Shown in pieces: positions 22,604-33,389 of a stretch of 64,000 nt of DNA. Where the stretch lies: NCBI GenBank assembly GCA_029215795.1, contig JARDYH010000004.1:32120001-32184000 (forward strand), read 5' to 3'. Positions within the stretch are counted from its first letter, which is position 1. Each line of letters starts with the position of its first letter. The position numbers were made by a program, and so were the translations under genes. The notes under the pieces were generated by a model, which saw nothing but the letters and a program-made list of their open reading frames with translations, was not told the DNA's origin and made no database searches. The DNA is from Anniella stebbinsi. Lineage: Eukaryota > Chordata > Lepidosauria > Squamata > Anniellidae.

Positions 22604-23180
22604 TGGGCCAGATCTACACCAAGCAGGATATAACACTAGGAAAATGGTTTGAAAACTGTATATGGAGTGTGTCCTGGGCCCCAACAGTTCTCAAAACTGT
22701 TATAAACCATTTTAAACCGTTTTAAAGCAATAGTGTAGATAGGCTCCTTGTGTGTCCTGGGCTGCCTCTACACGAGACATTTAAAGCTCTTTGAAGTCTC
22801 ATTAAAAAATTTACCTCTACAAGAGCAGAGCGTAAATTGGGAGTTGCGGCGCTTTATCTCTCCAATTATGCGCATTATCGAATGCGCGTTAAATAGCGAG
22901 TTTTATCTTCCTCCGGCCGTTAAAGCGCATTTTGCCTATGTGAACAAGCGATTCTCCGCATTAACTACTTGTAAAGCACATTTCAAACAACAGGTAAGGC
23001 TACCAGTTGTGCACTCAATTACCTCTTGCGTCCAAGCATTTACGATAAAGCGCTTCCGCGATTATGCGCATAATCGGCTAACCAGGCATCAAACAGAATC
23101 CATCTAGAGGGGGTCCTGGGCTCACACAGTTGTCAAAACCATTATAAACTGTTATAAAGCAGTAGAGTAGATCCTGCCCT
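22604..23180. mobile_element. 'GATCTACACC' MITE with a nested insertion
   Basis: Outer element: 'gatctacaccaagcaggata' at the left and 'gtagagtagatcctgccct' at the right, with 'tgttataaaccattttaaac' cores shared with the hairpin MITE at 11472 and the element near 52000-52225. A second unit of the core is interrupted by the 349-bp insert at 22764-23112. Confidence 0.6.
22764..23112. mobile_element. 349-bp MITE nested in the outer element
   Basis: Flanked on both sides by gtcctgggct (22754-22763 and 23113-23122), a duplicated target. Termini CCTCTACACG and complement of CCCCTCTAGATGG are weak inverted repeats. The interior is rich in 'aaagcgc', 'attatgcgcat' and 'aatgcgcgtt' motifs unlike the surrounding AT-rich DNA. 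No coding sequence. Confidence 0.6.
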
Positions 23181-23184
23181 GGTC

Positions 23185-23812
23185 TGCAGGTGATAGGGTG
23201 GCATAACTAAAAAAAAGGGGGGGGAAATGCATCACCCAAAAAAGAGGACACAGATTTGCATAAAATCTGCATAGGCTAATTTATATGTATACAGGCTAAT
23301 TTATATGTATACATGCTAATTTAAAAACACTGAGTAAAATTTACAATACATCTCACTGTAGTGGGGAAGACTGTGTCCAGGTGACCTGTGTGCCTGCTCA
23401 CTCTGCTATCCAGGTGCTAACTGTTGATGAACAACCCCAACTCTCCCTTCCTAGAGTTGTTTGAGTAATATCAAATCTTTCCCACATGCTAGCAGGATCT
23501 CCCACTAGTGCAATGGGAAGCTAGTGGTTCCAGGAGCAGCCGGAAACGAGCAGAAAGGTTCATCTCCAAAACGGGGCCAGTCAATGGAGCTTGCAGAAGG
23601 AAGTGCCACTGACCCATCCCAGTCCAGAAACAATGGAAACACTTGTTTCTGGGGTTGGTTTTCGAACCACTACTTTCTGTTGCGTGAGCTGTAGGTTCCC
23701 CTTGTGCAACAGATCACGCTGGAGTGCAGTGGCTGTATTGGATACTGCCATCTATCTTTAAACCGGACTTCGACTGGTCACCCGTTCAAATACTGTCCTC
23801 TTATGGCCACCC
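23185..23812 (-). mobile_element. hAT family B element (GTGACC/CATGTGTCC type), antisense
   Basis: Left TAGGGTGGCATAACT and right complement TAGGGTGGCCATAAGAGG are inverted. The interior 'aggacacagatttgcataaa' and 'taatttatatgtatac' is the reverse of copies at 53524 and 55736. No matching target duplication was seen. Confidence 0.6.
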
Positions 23813-24116
23813 TAGAATAGAGATGAGATATGGGACTAGAAATCTCTACCTTTCCTTCTCCACCACTTGATGGGCCTTCAGCTAGTATGCAACAATGGTA
23901 TGAGATTATTGTTTTTAACATGACATAACGAGCGTATAATCTTGCTATGATGTACCCAGCTTCGTTTTGTTTTCATGGTATTATCTTCTCTCCCTCTCTC
24001 CTTCTCTCTCTCATCACCAGCATGTAAAAAAAGATGAGTTGTATCCCCCACACCCACAAAAGAGCCTTTTTCTTGATTGCACTTAAACTGAAAATACAAT
24101 ATCTATATATAACTGA

Positions 24117-24436
24117 TAGGGTGGCCAGATAAAATCCAGGTCAGGGCTCATGTAACTTTAACAGTTGTAGAGAAAAGGGAATTTCAGCCAGTGTCATTTG
24201 TATGCAATTAGTTCCTGGTGAAATTCCCTCTTCATCACCACAGTTAAAGTTGCAGGCACTACACTAGAGTGACCATATACAAAAGAAGGCAGGGCCCCTG
24301 CAACTTTAACTGTTGTGATGAAGAGGGAATTTCACCAGGAACTAATTGCATACAAATGACACTGGCTGAAATTCCCTTTTCTCTACAACTGTTAAAGTTA
24401 CATGAGCCCTGACCTGGATTTTATCTGGTCACCCTA
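24117..24436. mobile_element. 320-bp palindromic hAT MITE, copy 4 (AGATAAAATCC subtype)
   Basis: Ends TAGGGTGGCCAGATAAAATC and complement. Flanks ataactga and atttctga agree at 6 of 8 positions, consistent with an old 8-bp duplication. Internal TAGAGTGACCATATAC near 24265. Confidence 0.88.
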
Positions 24437-25179
24437 ATTTCTGACCTTTCTCATTCTCAAGATCAGGTGGGGTGTGGATGATGCAGTTGGTGTTCAACAC
24501 ACCTGGAAGACACTGAGTTGAGGGATAGATAGTGCTAAGCTAGATGACTCAATAGAATGAAGCAGTGTAAATTCACGTGGTTGCAAAAGGTCTATTGAAA
24601 ATTCGACTTCAAAGTGCAATCTATGGATTTTTGGGGCGGTGGCAGGGAAGTTCTTCTTACCAAGCATGAAGACAAACTTTCCTGCAAATTTCACAAGAGG
24701 AATTTGCCGTTGATCTGAACAGGAAACACAGGCTGCCCTAAATCTTCTACAGAGTCCACAACTACAATCATCCTTTCACCATTTTCCTTTTTATCTACAG
24801 CAACTCAGTGGCCTCATTACAAATCATTTGTTTCGATTTAAATTTGGCTTCCTTTTTTTTTCCTGGTCTTTACAGGCTCCCCACCCCACCCCGTTCCGTG
24901 CTTTTACTCCATTCTCAAGGTGACAGCTATTTTATCACCCAAAGTGAGAATGCTGAGCCTGTTGTGCAGGCAAAACATTTGGAGAAGAGCAGGGACCATG
25001 CACAAAGCAGAAACAAACAGAGAAAGGGCTGCAAACTAGCTTTGTAAAAATGCCGACGTTCCTGTTTAGGGCACACAGCACCTGCACCTCTGCCCCTGGC
25101 AGCGCTTCCTGCAGACACTCCTATTGTTTTCATTCCTATTTGTGACTTGATCATTAATAAATTACTTTTTTCCCCTTTC
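24437..25179. other. Unique sequence
   Basis: No repeats recognised, mixed base composition, no coding frame with a domain. Confidence 0.3.
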
Positions 25180-25345
25180 TTTTTTACTCATTGGCTCTAG
25201 CTACCAGGGGAGCGGGCAGGTGCACCATGCTAACAATTAGCCCTTGGTAATGCATGCTTGGCAATAAAAGTTGTCCTTGAGCTGCAGAGTTTACCAACTG
25301 GATCCTGCTTCTCTAGAAGTAATTAAAGGAGAATTTTTGCAAGGT
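25180..25345. promoter_or_regulatory. Candidate conserved noncoding block
   Basis: High-complexity sequence with homeodomain-like cores (CTAACAATTAGCC, GTAATGCATGC, GTAATTAAAGG) and an E-box-like CAGGTG inside an otherwise repeat-free patch. This is a composition-based guess; cross-species alignment would decide. Confidence 0.2.
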
Positions 25346-25857
25346 GGGAACCTCGGGAAACATACAGCCAAAAAGAGTGAAGCGATATGCCCAAATCTCT
25401 AACACGACCCTTACTGATTCTCTTTATGATGAGTCTGATCTTGTAAAGGCATACTGTGCAAATTCAGCTGTCCTGAATCAGCTCAACCTTGTTGTTTTGG
25501 GCATCCATTTTGTTTCTGTCTCCTTTTTTAGGTTGTAGCACATTATTTAGTCTCCCTAGGATGCAATCCTATGCATGTTTAAACAGAAAAAAAATTCCTA
25601 TGACTCTCAGGATTCCGCAGCCAGGGAATTCTGGGAGTTGTAGGGCTTTTTTCTTTCTTAACATGCATAGGACTTTTAATAGTTCTTCCGTTAATCCAGC
25701 ACATCCTTCCATAGGGGGCCATTTATCATTGGTGTTTCTTTGTTATGTTTCTATTTGTATAATCAAAAGTGGAGTCCATATTTCTATAAAATATGTCCAT
25801 GTCCATTATTCTTGTAACACCTCTTCATTTAGTTAATTTTACCTGTGACACTGTATG
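25346..25857. other. Unassigned sequence
   Basis: No gene recognised. 25605-25645 ('ggaattctgggagttgtag') is a scrap of a common palindromic MITE. Confidence 0.3.
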
Positions 25858-26560
25858 AATTCATTCATTCATTTATTTATTTATTTATTTATTTAAAGAT
25901 TGTTTACCCCAGTTTTCAGCCAAAAAGTCTCCCAGATCAATAAAACAAGACAGTCCCTGCCCCCAGACATACAATCTAAGGGCTTCTTCAAACTGAGCTT
26001 ATGTTAGTGTGATCAAGATTGGTTACTCATTGAAGGTTTTTTTAGCTTTAGTCTACCATGATTTAACTCACCAAAAATGCAGTAATAAATGGGAGAGTGG
26101 AATGTTGTTGTAATGTTACAGCAGCATCTGCTGGCTGTATGAATGGAACATATTAAATTCCGCCCCAAGGAAAAAAGGGGGGCGAAGAGGAAGGCACATG
26201 CATTGTGCCCATCTTATTCCCAAAAATACTCTGCAAGAAGAAAGCCCGGTAAGGGTGTGGGATTTTTGCTTAACACAAAGGGGATGGAGAATAATGAAAA
26301 GGAAATGAGCAAAGTCAAGCACCAATTCTTAATTTTATATAGCAGTTCTTATAATGACCAGCTAGGAAACAGTTCAAAGACAGGAAAAGACTGACAGAGC
26401 TGGTCTTTCCACTGGACTGATGGAGTGGTCCTTCTTCCCCTTCTCCCTCTGTTGCAGCTTGATGGAATGGCTTCCTCCCAGTGACAGTTGAGGGAAGACC
26501 CTGAAGTTGATTTTTCAGCAGGGCTGATGGAATGAGTGTCCCGCTGTTCCACATTCAAGT
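25858..26560 (-). mobile_element. LINE 3' UTR-like repeat, antisense, interrupted
   Basis: 25858-25985 carries (ATTT)n followed by 'ttaccccagttttcagccaa'. 26275-26555 carries 'caccaattcttaattttata' and 'gatggaatg'. Both align with 35700-35970 in the same order, so this is one element with about 290 bp (25986-26275) of other sequence inserted. The A/T tail and orientation suggest a LINE 3' end of unknown clade. Confidence 0.5.
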
Positions 26561-27659
26561 CCTTATGCTCTTCCATCTTTGAGAAATTTCTAGATTTTCT
26601 GACTTTAAAAAAAAAAACCCAACAACTAGATAACTTATTTCATTCTTTTTGCACACTGCATTATGTTGATTTTTAACTGTGTTAAAGGATCTGGTCAGGG
26701 TAAGTACAAGAGTGTCATTGCCATACCTTCCTTTTTTAAAACAAACAAACAAACAAAACCCTGAAGGTAGACTGTGATTGGAGCAGGAACAAGTAAAACT
26801 CTAAAGTCCTGTTGCCCTTACTTGCAACGAACTGTAAGAAGAGATTCAATAGTCACAGCAAGATATGCCAGTTTATGGATGAAGTCATGCAGATGCAAGG
26901 ATCAAAGGTGGTGCAGAGTTGCTGCAGAGCACAGTAGGAACCGGGAGAGGTTGGGCATTGGAGATTAATTTCTTGGATGGTTAGAGCCAAGGTTTAATAG
27001 CAGCCTAGGAGAGAACAGTGATTGAGTTCACTGCTAGCAGAACCTACGGTTCAGGTCACACAAAAGCTGGAAAACATGGTTTTCTGCATCTCTCTTGGAA
27101 AACCAGAGTCTAATGACTTAACAATGTGGTACATCCACAAGACTTATTATAGCAGCAGCTACTAGTGAGCTACTTGCTGCTGTGTTGGGGTAGGGGGTAG
27201 AAGCAAGAGAATACGACTTGCGTACTTGGTACTTAAATATCCAGGACAGGGATAAAGCACACGGGCAAGAAATAAAAGAATGCACAAAAGAAAATTTGGA
27301 TAATTTCACAGAGCAGTAAAAGTGTGCCTAACAGATACAGAAGAGCACATTAAGCTTTGAAAGAAAGTTTCTAGTTCCTGCCCTCCTCCTCCTCCACCTC
27401 CTTCTTCTTAGGAGATTCTGCTATAGCATCTTAACCAGTGGAATCTTGGAGAAGAAAGCATAAAATGCTATGATTTCCAGTAAAGGTGGAGGACGAAGGT
27501 AGATAGAACAATGGTCAGAATGTGAAGCACATGTCCCAATGATAATTTATAATGAAAACAGCTATAATTGTATAGTCACTCTCCGTTTTAAGCGGTTCTA
27601 AAAATGTAGGGAAAAACATTTTACCTGGAAGTGGAACACTACTAAGGACAGGATTAGGC
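26561..27659. other. Unassigned sequence
   Basis: Nothing recognised apart from short A-rich stretches near 26607 and 26741. Confidence 0.3.
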
Positions 27660-27822
27660 AGGGTGACCATATGGAAAGGAGGACAGGGCTCCTGTATCTT
27701 TAACAGTTGTATAGGAAAGGGAATTTCGGCAGGTGTCATTTGTATGCATGCAGCACCTAGTGAAAATTCCCTCCTCATCACAGCAGTTAAAGCTGCAGGA
27801 GCCCTGCCCTCTTTTGTATCTG
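27660..27822 (+). mobile_element. Solo ~163-bp half-unit of the palindromic hAT MITE
   Basis: Begins AGGGTGACCATATGGAAAGG and ends GCCCTCTTTTGTATCTG. That is exactly one arm of the 320-bp element, up to the central pseudo-terminus, and the second arm is absent. It shows that a single unit exists independently of the dimer (or that the right half was lost). The last ~10 bp of the right terminus are missing. Confidence 0.82.
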
Positions 27823-28243
27823 ACTTATGTCTATATTCCTATAGTCCCAGCCCCCCCTCCCCATGACCATCCATAGAAAGCAGCAGATGATGAGAGATAA
27901 TTTACTTAAAATAAATACCCTCCCTTTCTACATCAAGATGATGCTTAGACCCAATTAAATTTGTTTAACACCAGGGCAGGAGAAGCAGACTCCATCTTAT
28001 TCCTGTATTCATGATGGGGCTATGATTTAAGTGAGCTTAAAATGTGAAACTAAGCATGCTCCTTTTGGTTTCCTTTTTTATCAGGGTGGCAAACAGTTTT
28101 TGTCTGTGTACTCTAACGTATCAGGAACGTAGAAGCAGATGTAAAGCATGGAATAGTGCTGGGGTGGGGGAGGTGAGGCACATGAGAGAAAAGTTAGCCG
28201 TGTCCTTCACAACTGAAGTAATAGACAAGGCCATCTAAGGGTG
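27823..28243. other. Unassigned sequence
   Basis: No feature recognised. Confidence 0.3.
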
Positions 28244-28295
28244 AAGGGCCAGCCCTAGGCAGGTTGAGGCAGTCACTTCAGGCAGCAGATGCTAA

Positions 28296-28830
28296 GGCCC
28301 TTTCCACACCACTGGGTGTAGAGGGACAGAGGGGCGGCGAACCCAGAAGTACCCACTTCCAGGATTGTCGTGATCAAACCACATCACCAGCGCGATGACC
28401 CAGGCTGCTCCCGGGCTGTCGGAGCAGCCATTTTTTTTCTTCCCTACCCGGGAAGAGCGCAAGGGCGCTCTACCGCAAACAATAAGTAAAAAAACAAAAC
28501 TTGCCCAATCAGCCCCCCACCCCCTCCCTACCCTCCCAGGGGTGGCAAAACTGCTGCCACCCCCTCCCCTGATGGCCATGGCTCCGTGTCCATTTTGCAG
28601 CCGCACTTACTCGCAAGTAAGCACGGCTGCACCCAGGATGGGCGGGCACATCTTCCGCAGTTCCGGGAAGTTCCCCAGACCAGCAGAAGATTCTGGATTT
28701 TTCTGGTTTCTCTTAACCCCGGAAAATCCTGTGCCCGTCACCCTGCCCCCAGGACTCCCTGTGCATCATTTGGACTCACAGGGAGCAGACTGGGGCCATC
28801 CCAGGCAAAAAGCCTGGTGTGGAAAGGGCC
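28296..28830. mobile_element. 535-bp Harbinger-like MITE with TAA duplication
   Basis: Termini GGCCCTTTCCACACCA and complement (TGGTGTGGAAAGGGCC). Flanking TAA on both sides (28293-28295, 28831-28833), as in PIF/Harbinger TWA targets. The empty site is recoverable from the host MITE's other copies ('...cagcagatgctaagaggcagcagc'). A 181-codon open frame runs across it but resembles no transposase. Confidence 0.82.
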
Positions 28831-28974
28831 TAAGAGGCAGCAGCAAGGTGTTCAAGGAGAGAACTGTGTCTCATGCAGCCTATTCTGTGTCCCCTAAATT
28901 AGCCTCCTCTATAATGCACTTTATTGTTGAGGCAACCTAAAATAGGTTTTAGCCCGATCTCACAATCAGCATCC

Positions 28975-29268
28975 TACAATACACATATTACAGAATAAAA
29001 TGGAGTAAAATGGAGTAAAATACACATATTACAATACACATATTACAGAATAAAATGGAGTAAAATGGAGTAAAATAGAGTAAAATACACATATTACAAT
29101 ACACATATTACAGAATAAAATGGAGTAAAATACACATATTACAATACACATATTACAGAATAAAATGGAGTAAAATAGAGTAAAATACACATATTACAAT
29201 ACACATATTACAGAATAAAATGGAGTAAAATGAAGTAAATGGAGTAAAATGAAGTAAAATGGAGTGGG
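28975..29268. repeat. Minisatellite of 'aatacacatattacagaataaaatggagt' type units
   Basis: Alternating blocks 'tacacatattacaa', 'tacacatattacagaataaa' and 'atggagtaaa' repeat in variable order about five times. The array lies inside a hAT MITE, whose consensus at this point contains 'acaatggagggtactgtccc', so it probably grew from that seed. Confidence 0.9.
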
Positions 29269-29397
29269 GAATATTGTCCCATCACTTGAACTGAAGACAG
29301 ATTTATCTGCCACTCTAATCAGCTTTTGTACATGGAATGGGAGGAGGTGCCATTTTGTCCTTTGCCTCAGGCAGCAAAATGTCTTGGGCTGGTTCTG

Positions 29398-30246
29398 AAA
29401 GGGGGCCCCTCATAAGACCATAAAATCCTACATAACATTACCTCACTGCACCACTGCACACAGACTAGTTCTCCCTATGAACAGGATAAATGGCTGGCTA
29501 TTCATTCTACAGAACGACACATGACTTTTCCTCCCAAACGTGCTTTTCCCAAGACTGGCAGACTTTGGCTTTGAATGGCTGTTGAAGTTGTGCTCCTTCC
29601 TTTATAGCCTCCCAGTAAAAAATGACTTTTTTTAAAAAAAAATGGCACATTGGGATGTAACTCAATGGCACAGGGAACAGCAACCTATATTTCTTTAGGA
29701 TGCCAACATTCTGATGCCAAAGTGCCTCCTACGATTGGACTACCACTTGCACTGTAATTAAATTGAATCTACTCCTTGGCTAGGCTTTGTCCCTGAACAA
29801 TACTACCATTTGAGAAATACATTCTCGGGGCACTCATACATCACCCGAGCAAACTCTGTGTCCATGACATATTGGTGTAATGCATCATCAGAGTGCACTC
29901 TCGCTCTAAGGAAGTATGGGCATCATAGATCATGGAGGTGAGACAGAGCCGTGATCTACTACTCAAAAGATGGCACCAATCACAGCGAGGCTGGACCAGG
30001 CATGAGAGAAGGTAGGTTGGCATCCAAAATAACAGTACAGATACAAAATGAGCTTAATAATTCTGCATTTATTTATATATTTTAGGTCACTCTGGGTGTA
30101 TGTATGAGAGGCTTCTCCTGCTCTCTACTCAGTGATATAGTACCAAAACTGGCATGTAATTTGGGATGGGTCTGAAATGAGAGTATGATCAAGGTTGAAT
30201 TATCCTCAAGCTTTCCCCAGGGAACAACCAATATAGTTCTATAGCA
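29398..30246. other. Unassigned sequence
   Basis: No gene or named repeat recognised. Confidence 0.3.
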
Positions 30247-30378
30247 GCTTTCCCCAATCTGGTACTCTCCAAATGTTTTGGACTCCAATTCCCAACATTC
30301 CTGACCGCTGACTATGCTGACTGGAGCTCATGGGCATTGAAGTCCAACTGATCTGCAGAGCACCAGGTTGAAGAAGGA
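30247..30378. mobile_element. Short palindromic MITE (AACCTGGTG family)
   Basis: 'ttccccaatctggtactctc', 'caaatgttttggactccaat' and the complementary right arm 'gagcaccaggttgaagaagg'. Confidence 0.65.
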
Positions 30379-31569
30379 TGCTCTATAGTACCTAGAAAGA
30401 GATATCCCTCTCTTTTTCACAGTCTCCACTTGTAAATCTATATTCTCAGCTTCATATGCTGGGTCTAGGTCATTAATAGTTTCATAGGAGATTTCTACAC
30501 AAGGTTTTTATTGCATGCTCATGATTGGTCACTTATGGAGGTTTGCAGGTCCTTCACATGATGTCATCAACCTCCAGAGTGTCTCCCGCGCTTTTTGAGC
30601 TTTATCTCACTTTTAAAAAGATCGAAGGTAAGCCAATAACAAACATTAATGCAAAATAGTGACAGTGTGTAATGATAATATTGTGCTATAATACAGCTGC
30701 TAGATGGTGCTGTATAATGAAACATATTGCCGAGAAAGAAAGTTTTCAATTCAAATCACGTTTCCTCCATGTAAAGGGCCCATTTTACTCCCGCAAAGAA
30801 GCCAGAAGCCCCAGTAAGAATATGGGATTTCAGCGTCGTGTGATGAACCTCATAGTTCAAATGGAAAACACTGTACTTTTCAGCAACTGTTACCTGTCTA
30901 GTCATTAACATTCATGATCTCCAAATCACTGGAAGCCAAATCAATACAAAAAGTGAGATAATACTGCCCTGAAATATATAGCCAAGAAATGTAAGTTATG
31001 ACAACCATTCCATTATAAGGGCTTTGGGGGTGAGTTTCTTTGAGGCTCTTGCAAAGCTTTGTATTTTAAGTATCTTAGAGGCTTTTACAACTTTTCACAT
31101 AGAGAATTTGAGTGAAAAGCTGATTGTGTGTTTATATGGGTATGCTTCATGTTATTGCCCAAGAATACATTTATATAGGTCCGTAGGGTTCCATTTAAAT
31201 TTTTTAACAGCTGTCTCAAGCTGTAGGGCTCTGGTAGGTGTCTGCAGATTCAGATCCATGAAGCCAATTACAACAGCTGCTGTGGCGGAGGCTGTGACAG
31301 CACCTCCTCTGTTTGAGCTTGAAAGTGACCAACTGAAGCGGAGAGGCTGGAGTGACAGTTGCTGTTCTTGAAACTGGCTCCATGGAGCCTGTGGTGCAGC
31401 TAGGTAACGTTAGACTTAAATAGTCTTACAAGAGCCTTTAGATGACCATGTGTATGACTTCATTTGTGATGCACACAACTAACATTTCTTTTCCCTGCTT
31501 TATTCCATGCTTTACCACTGCTACATCCCTGAACTGTTAGCACAACAACGAAATTGTTTGTCAATCCTG
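30379..31569. other. Unassigned sequence
   Basis: A 115-codon frame at 31024-31371 has no domain. Near 30480-30600 the text loosely resembles 25985-26060 and may be an old dispersed element. Confidence 0.3.
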
Positions 31570-31571
31570 AT

Positions 31572-31631
<60 letters not shown>

Positions 31632-31635
31632 CGCA
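31570..31635. repeat. (AT)n(GT)n(GC)n compound microsatellite
   Basis: About 24 bases of AT, then 28 of GT, then 12 of GC: an unbroken alternating purine-pyrimidine run of about 65 bases. Confidence 0.95.
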
Positions 31636-31811
31636 CTTCTGCATTTTAACCTCACTTAAAACATAGCACCTTCATGATTACAGGTATAAAGTAGAATTTG
31701 CTTCTGCCCCCACCCCCAATGCTAAACATATTTACTTGGGAGCAAGTATCATTTTGTTGCAGAAAGGGGTAATATATATTTAAAGTTCCTGACATCTTTA
31801 TGTAGCCCTTT

Positions 31812-32834
31812 GTTGATTCATGGAAGACGGGTTCATGGAAGACAGCTGAAGTGCTGGATGACTAGAGGAGGGCTAATGTCCCTATCTTCAAAAGTGGCAA
31901 AAAGAAGGAACCTGGGAACTACAGCTTGTTTGACATCCGTCCCTGGGAAAATTTTTGGAGCAGATTAGGAAGAAGTCAGTCTGTAAGCACCTTGAAAACA
32001 ATGCAATGATTACTAGAAGTCAGCATGGATTTGTCAAGAACAAATCCTGCCAGACTAATTTGATCTCATTTTTTGATCAGGTAACCTTCCTTGTGGACTG
32101 CGGGAATGCTGTGGACATAATATCTATTGCCTTCAGCAAAGCTTTTGACAAAGTACCCCATGACATTCTGATTCACAAACTAACTAAAAGTGGACTAAAT
32201 AGAACAACTATTAGGTGGATCCACAGTTGGCTACAGAATCGGACTCAAAGAGTGCTTATCAATGGTACTTTCTCAAACTGGGGAGAGGTAATGAGCAGGG
32301 TACCACAGGGCTCAGTCCTGGGACCACTTCTCTTCAACATTTTTATTAATGATTTGGACGAGGAGGTACAGGGAATGCTTATCAAATTTGCAGATGACAC
32401 AAAATTGGGTGGGTTAGCTAATACCCTGGAAGACAGAAACAAACTTCAAAGTGATCTTGATAGGCTGGAGAGCTGGGCTGAAAACAACATAATGAAATTT
32501 AATAGGGATAAATGCCAAGTTCTACACCTAGGAAAAAGAAACCAAATGCACAGTTACAAGATGGGGGATACTTGGCTAATCAATACAACAAGCGAGAAGG
32601 ATCTTGGAATTGTTGTAGCTCACAAATTGAATATGAGCCAACAGTGTGATATGGCTGCAAAAAAAGCAAATGCTATTTTGGGCTGCATTAATAGAAGTAT
32701 AGCTGCCAAATTGCGTGAGGTACTGGTCCCCCTCTATTTAACACTGGTTCATCTTGAGTATTACATCCAGTTCTGTGAACCAAACTTCAAGAAGGATGCA
32801 GACAAGCTGGAGGGGGTTCAGAGGAGGGAAACGA
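31812..32834 (+). mobile_element. CR1 LINE, 5'-truncated, RT domain
   Basis: CR1 reverse transcriptase DNA begins in the finger region and runs into the thumb, where an L2 tail in opposite orientation cuts it off at about 32835. No CR1 3' UTR is seen on the far side, so the insertion site is also where the element now ends. Confidence 0.88.
31955..32830 (+). pseudogene. CR1 ORF2 reverse transcriptase fragment
   Basis: About 291 codons of CR1 pol stay open from 31955; related coding text upstream (DDRRANVPIFKSGKKKEPGNY) is in another frame. Visible motifs: QHGFVKNKSCQTNL, the first catalytic Asp block in FSKAFDKVPHDILIHKL, VPQGSVLGPLLFNIFINDL, and the second catalytic block FADDTKLGG (Phe for the more usual Tyr, normal for CR1). 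The thumb follows to LEGVQRR. RT copies LINE RNA at the nicked target. The frame continues 43 more codons into inverted L2 tail sequence, so its C-terminus is chimeric. It lacks the endonuclease domain and cannot act alone. Confidence 0.85.
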
Positions 32835-33275
32835 GGAGGGAAACAAAGGCTTATTTATTATTTATTTATTTTATTACATTTGTATACCACCCCATAGCTG
32901 AAGCTCTCTGGGCAGTTTACATAAGATTAAAACAATTAAAAACAATATACAAAAATTAAAACAGCAAAAACATATAATATACACATAATATACACATGCA
33001 TGTAAAACCACTATAAGAACTTTAAAAAGCTATAAGCCTAAAAACAAAACAAACAAAGGCTCATCAGATATTGCTAAATGTCTGAGAGAAAAGGAAAGCC
33101 TTGACCTGGCGCCGAAAAGATAACAATGTGGCGCCAGGCGGGACTCGTTGGGAAGATCTTTCCACAATTAGGGGGCCACCATAGAGAAGGCCCTCTCCAT
33201 TGTTGCTGACCTCCAAGCTTCCCTCGGAGTAGGCACTCGGAGGAGGACCATTAAGATCCCAATATGGTAATGCTA
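32835..33275 (-). mobile_element. L2-clade LINE 3' end, antisense (young subfamily)
   Basis: Nearly the same as 42926-43330 of the intact L2: (TTTA)n, 'ttgtataccaccccatagct', 'gaagctctctgggcagttta', then the coding tail 'gaaagccttgacctggcgcc'. 5'-truncated at about 33275, inserted in a CR1. Confidence 0.87.
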
Positions 33276-33389
33276 GATTTCTCTTGTGCATTCACAATAA
33301 AGTGAAGTATTTGGATCACCTGATTTTCCCAATGCAAAGCATGCATTTACTGAGTTACGTTTCTATGTGATGCCTTCAGCTGTGGGAGT

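Larger units (their letters stand above)
28244..29397. mobile_element. GGGCCGGCCC hAT MITE, copy 3, with two internal additions
   Basis: Starts AGGGCCAGCCCTAGGCAGG and ends TCTTGGGCTGGTTCTG. Flanks (aagggtga / aagggggc) agree at 6 of 8. The body is present in pieces 28244-28295, 28831-28910 and 29265-29397. The gaps hold a Harbinger MITE and a minisatellite. The parental sequence is visible in the 261-bp copy at 61948. Confidence 0.72.

Noticed and set aside
28395..28940. 181-codon open frame
   Set aside because: Runs through the Harbinger MITE into the host hAT MITE, with no transposase motifs and proline-rich composition from C-rich DNA.
28975..29268. CRISPR-like alternation of repeats and spacers
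   Set aside because: The intervening blocks are themselves repeats, the genome is vertebrate, and there are no cas genes. It is a minisatellite.
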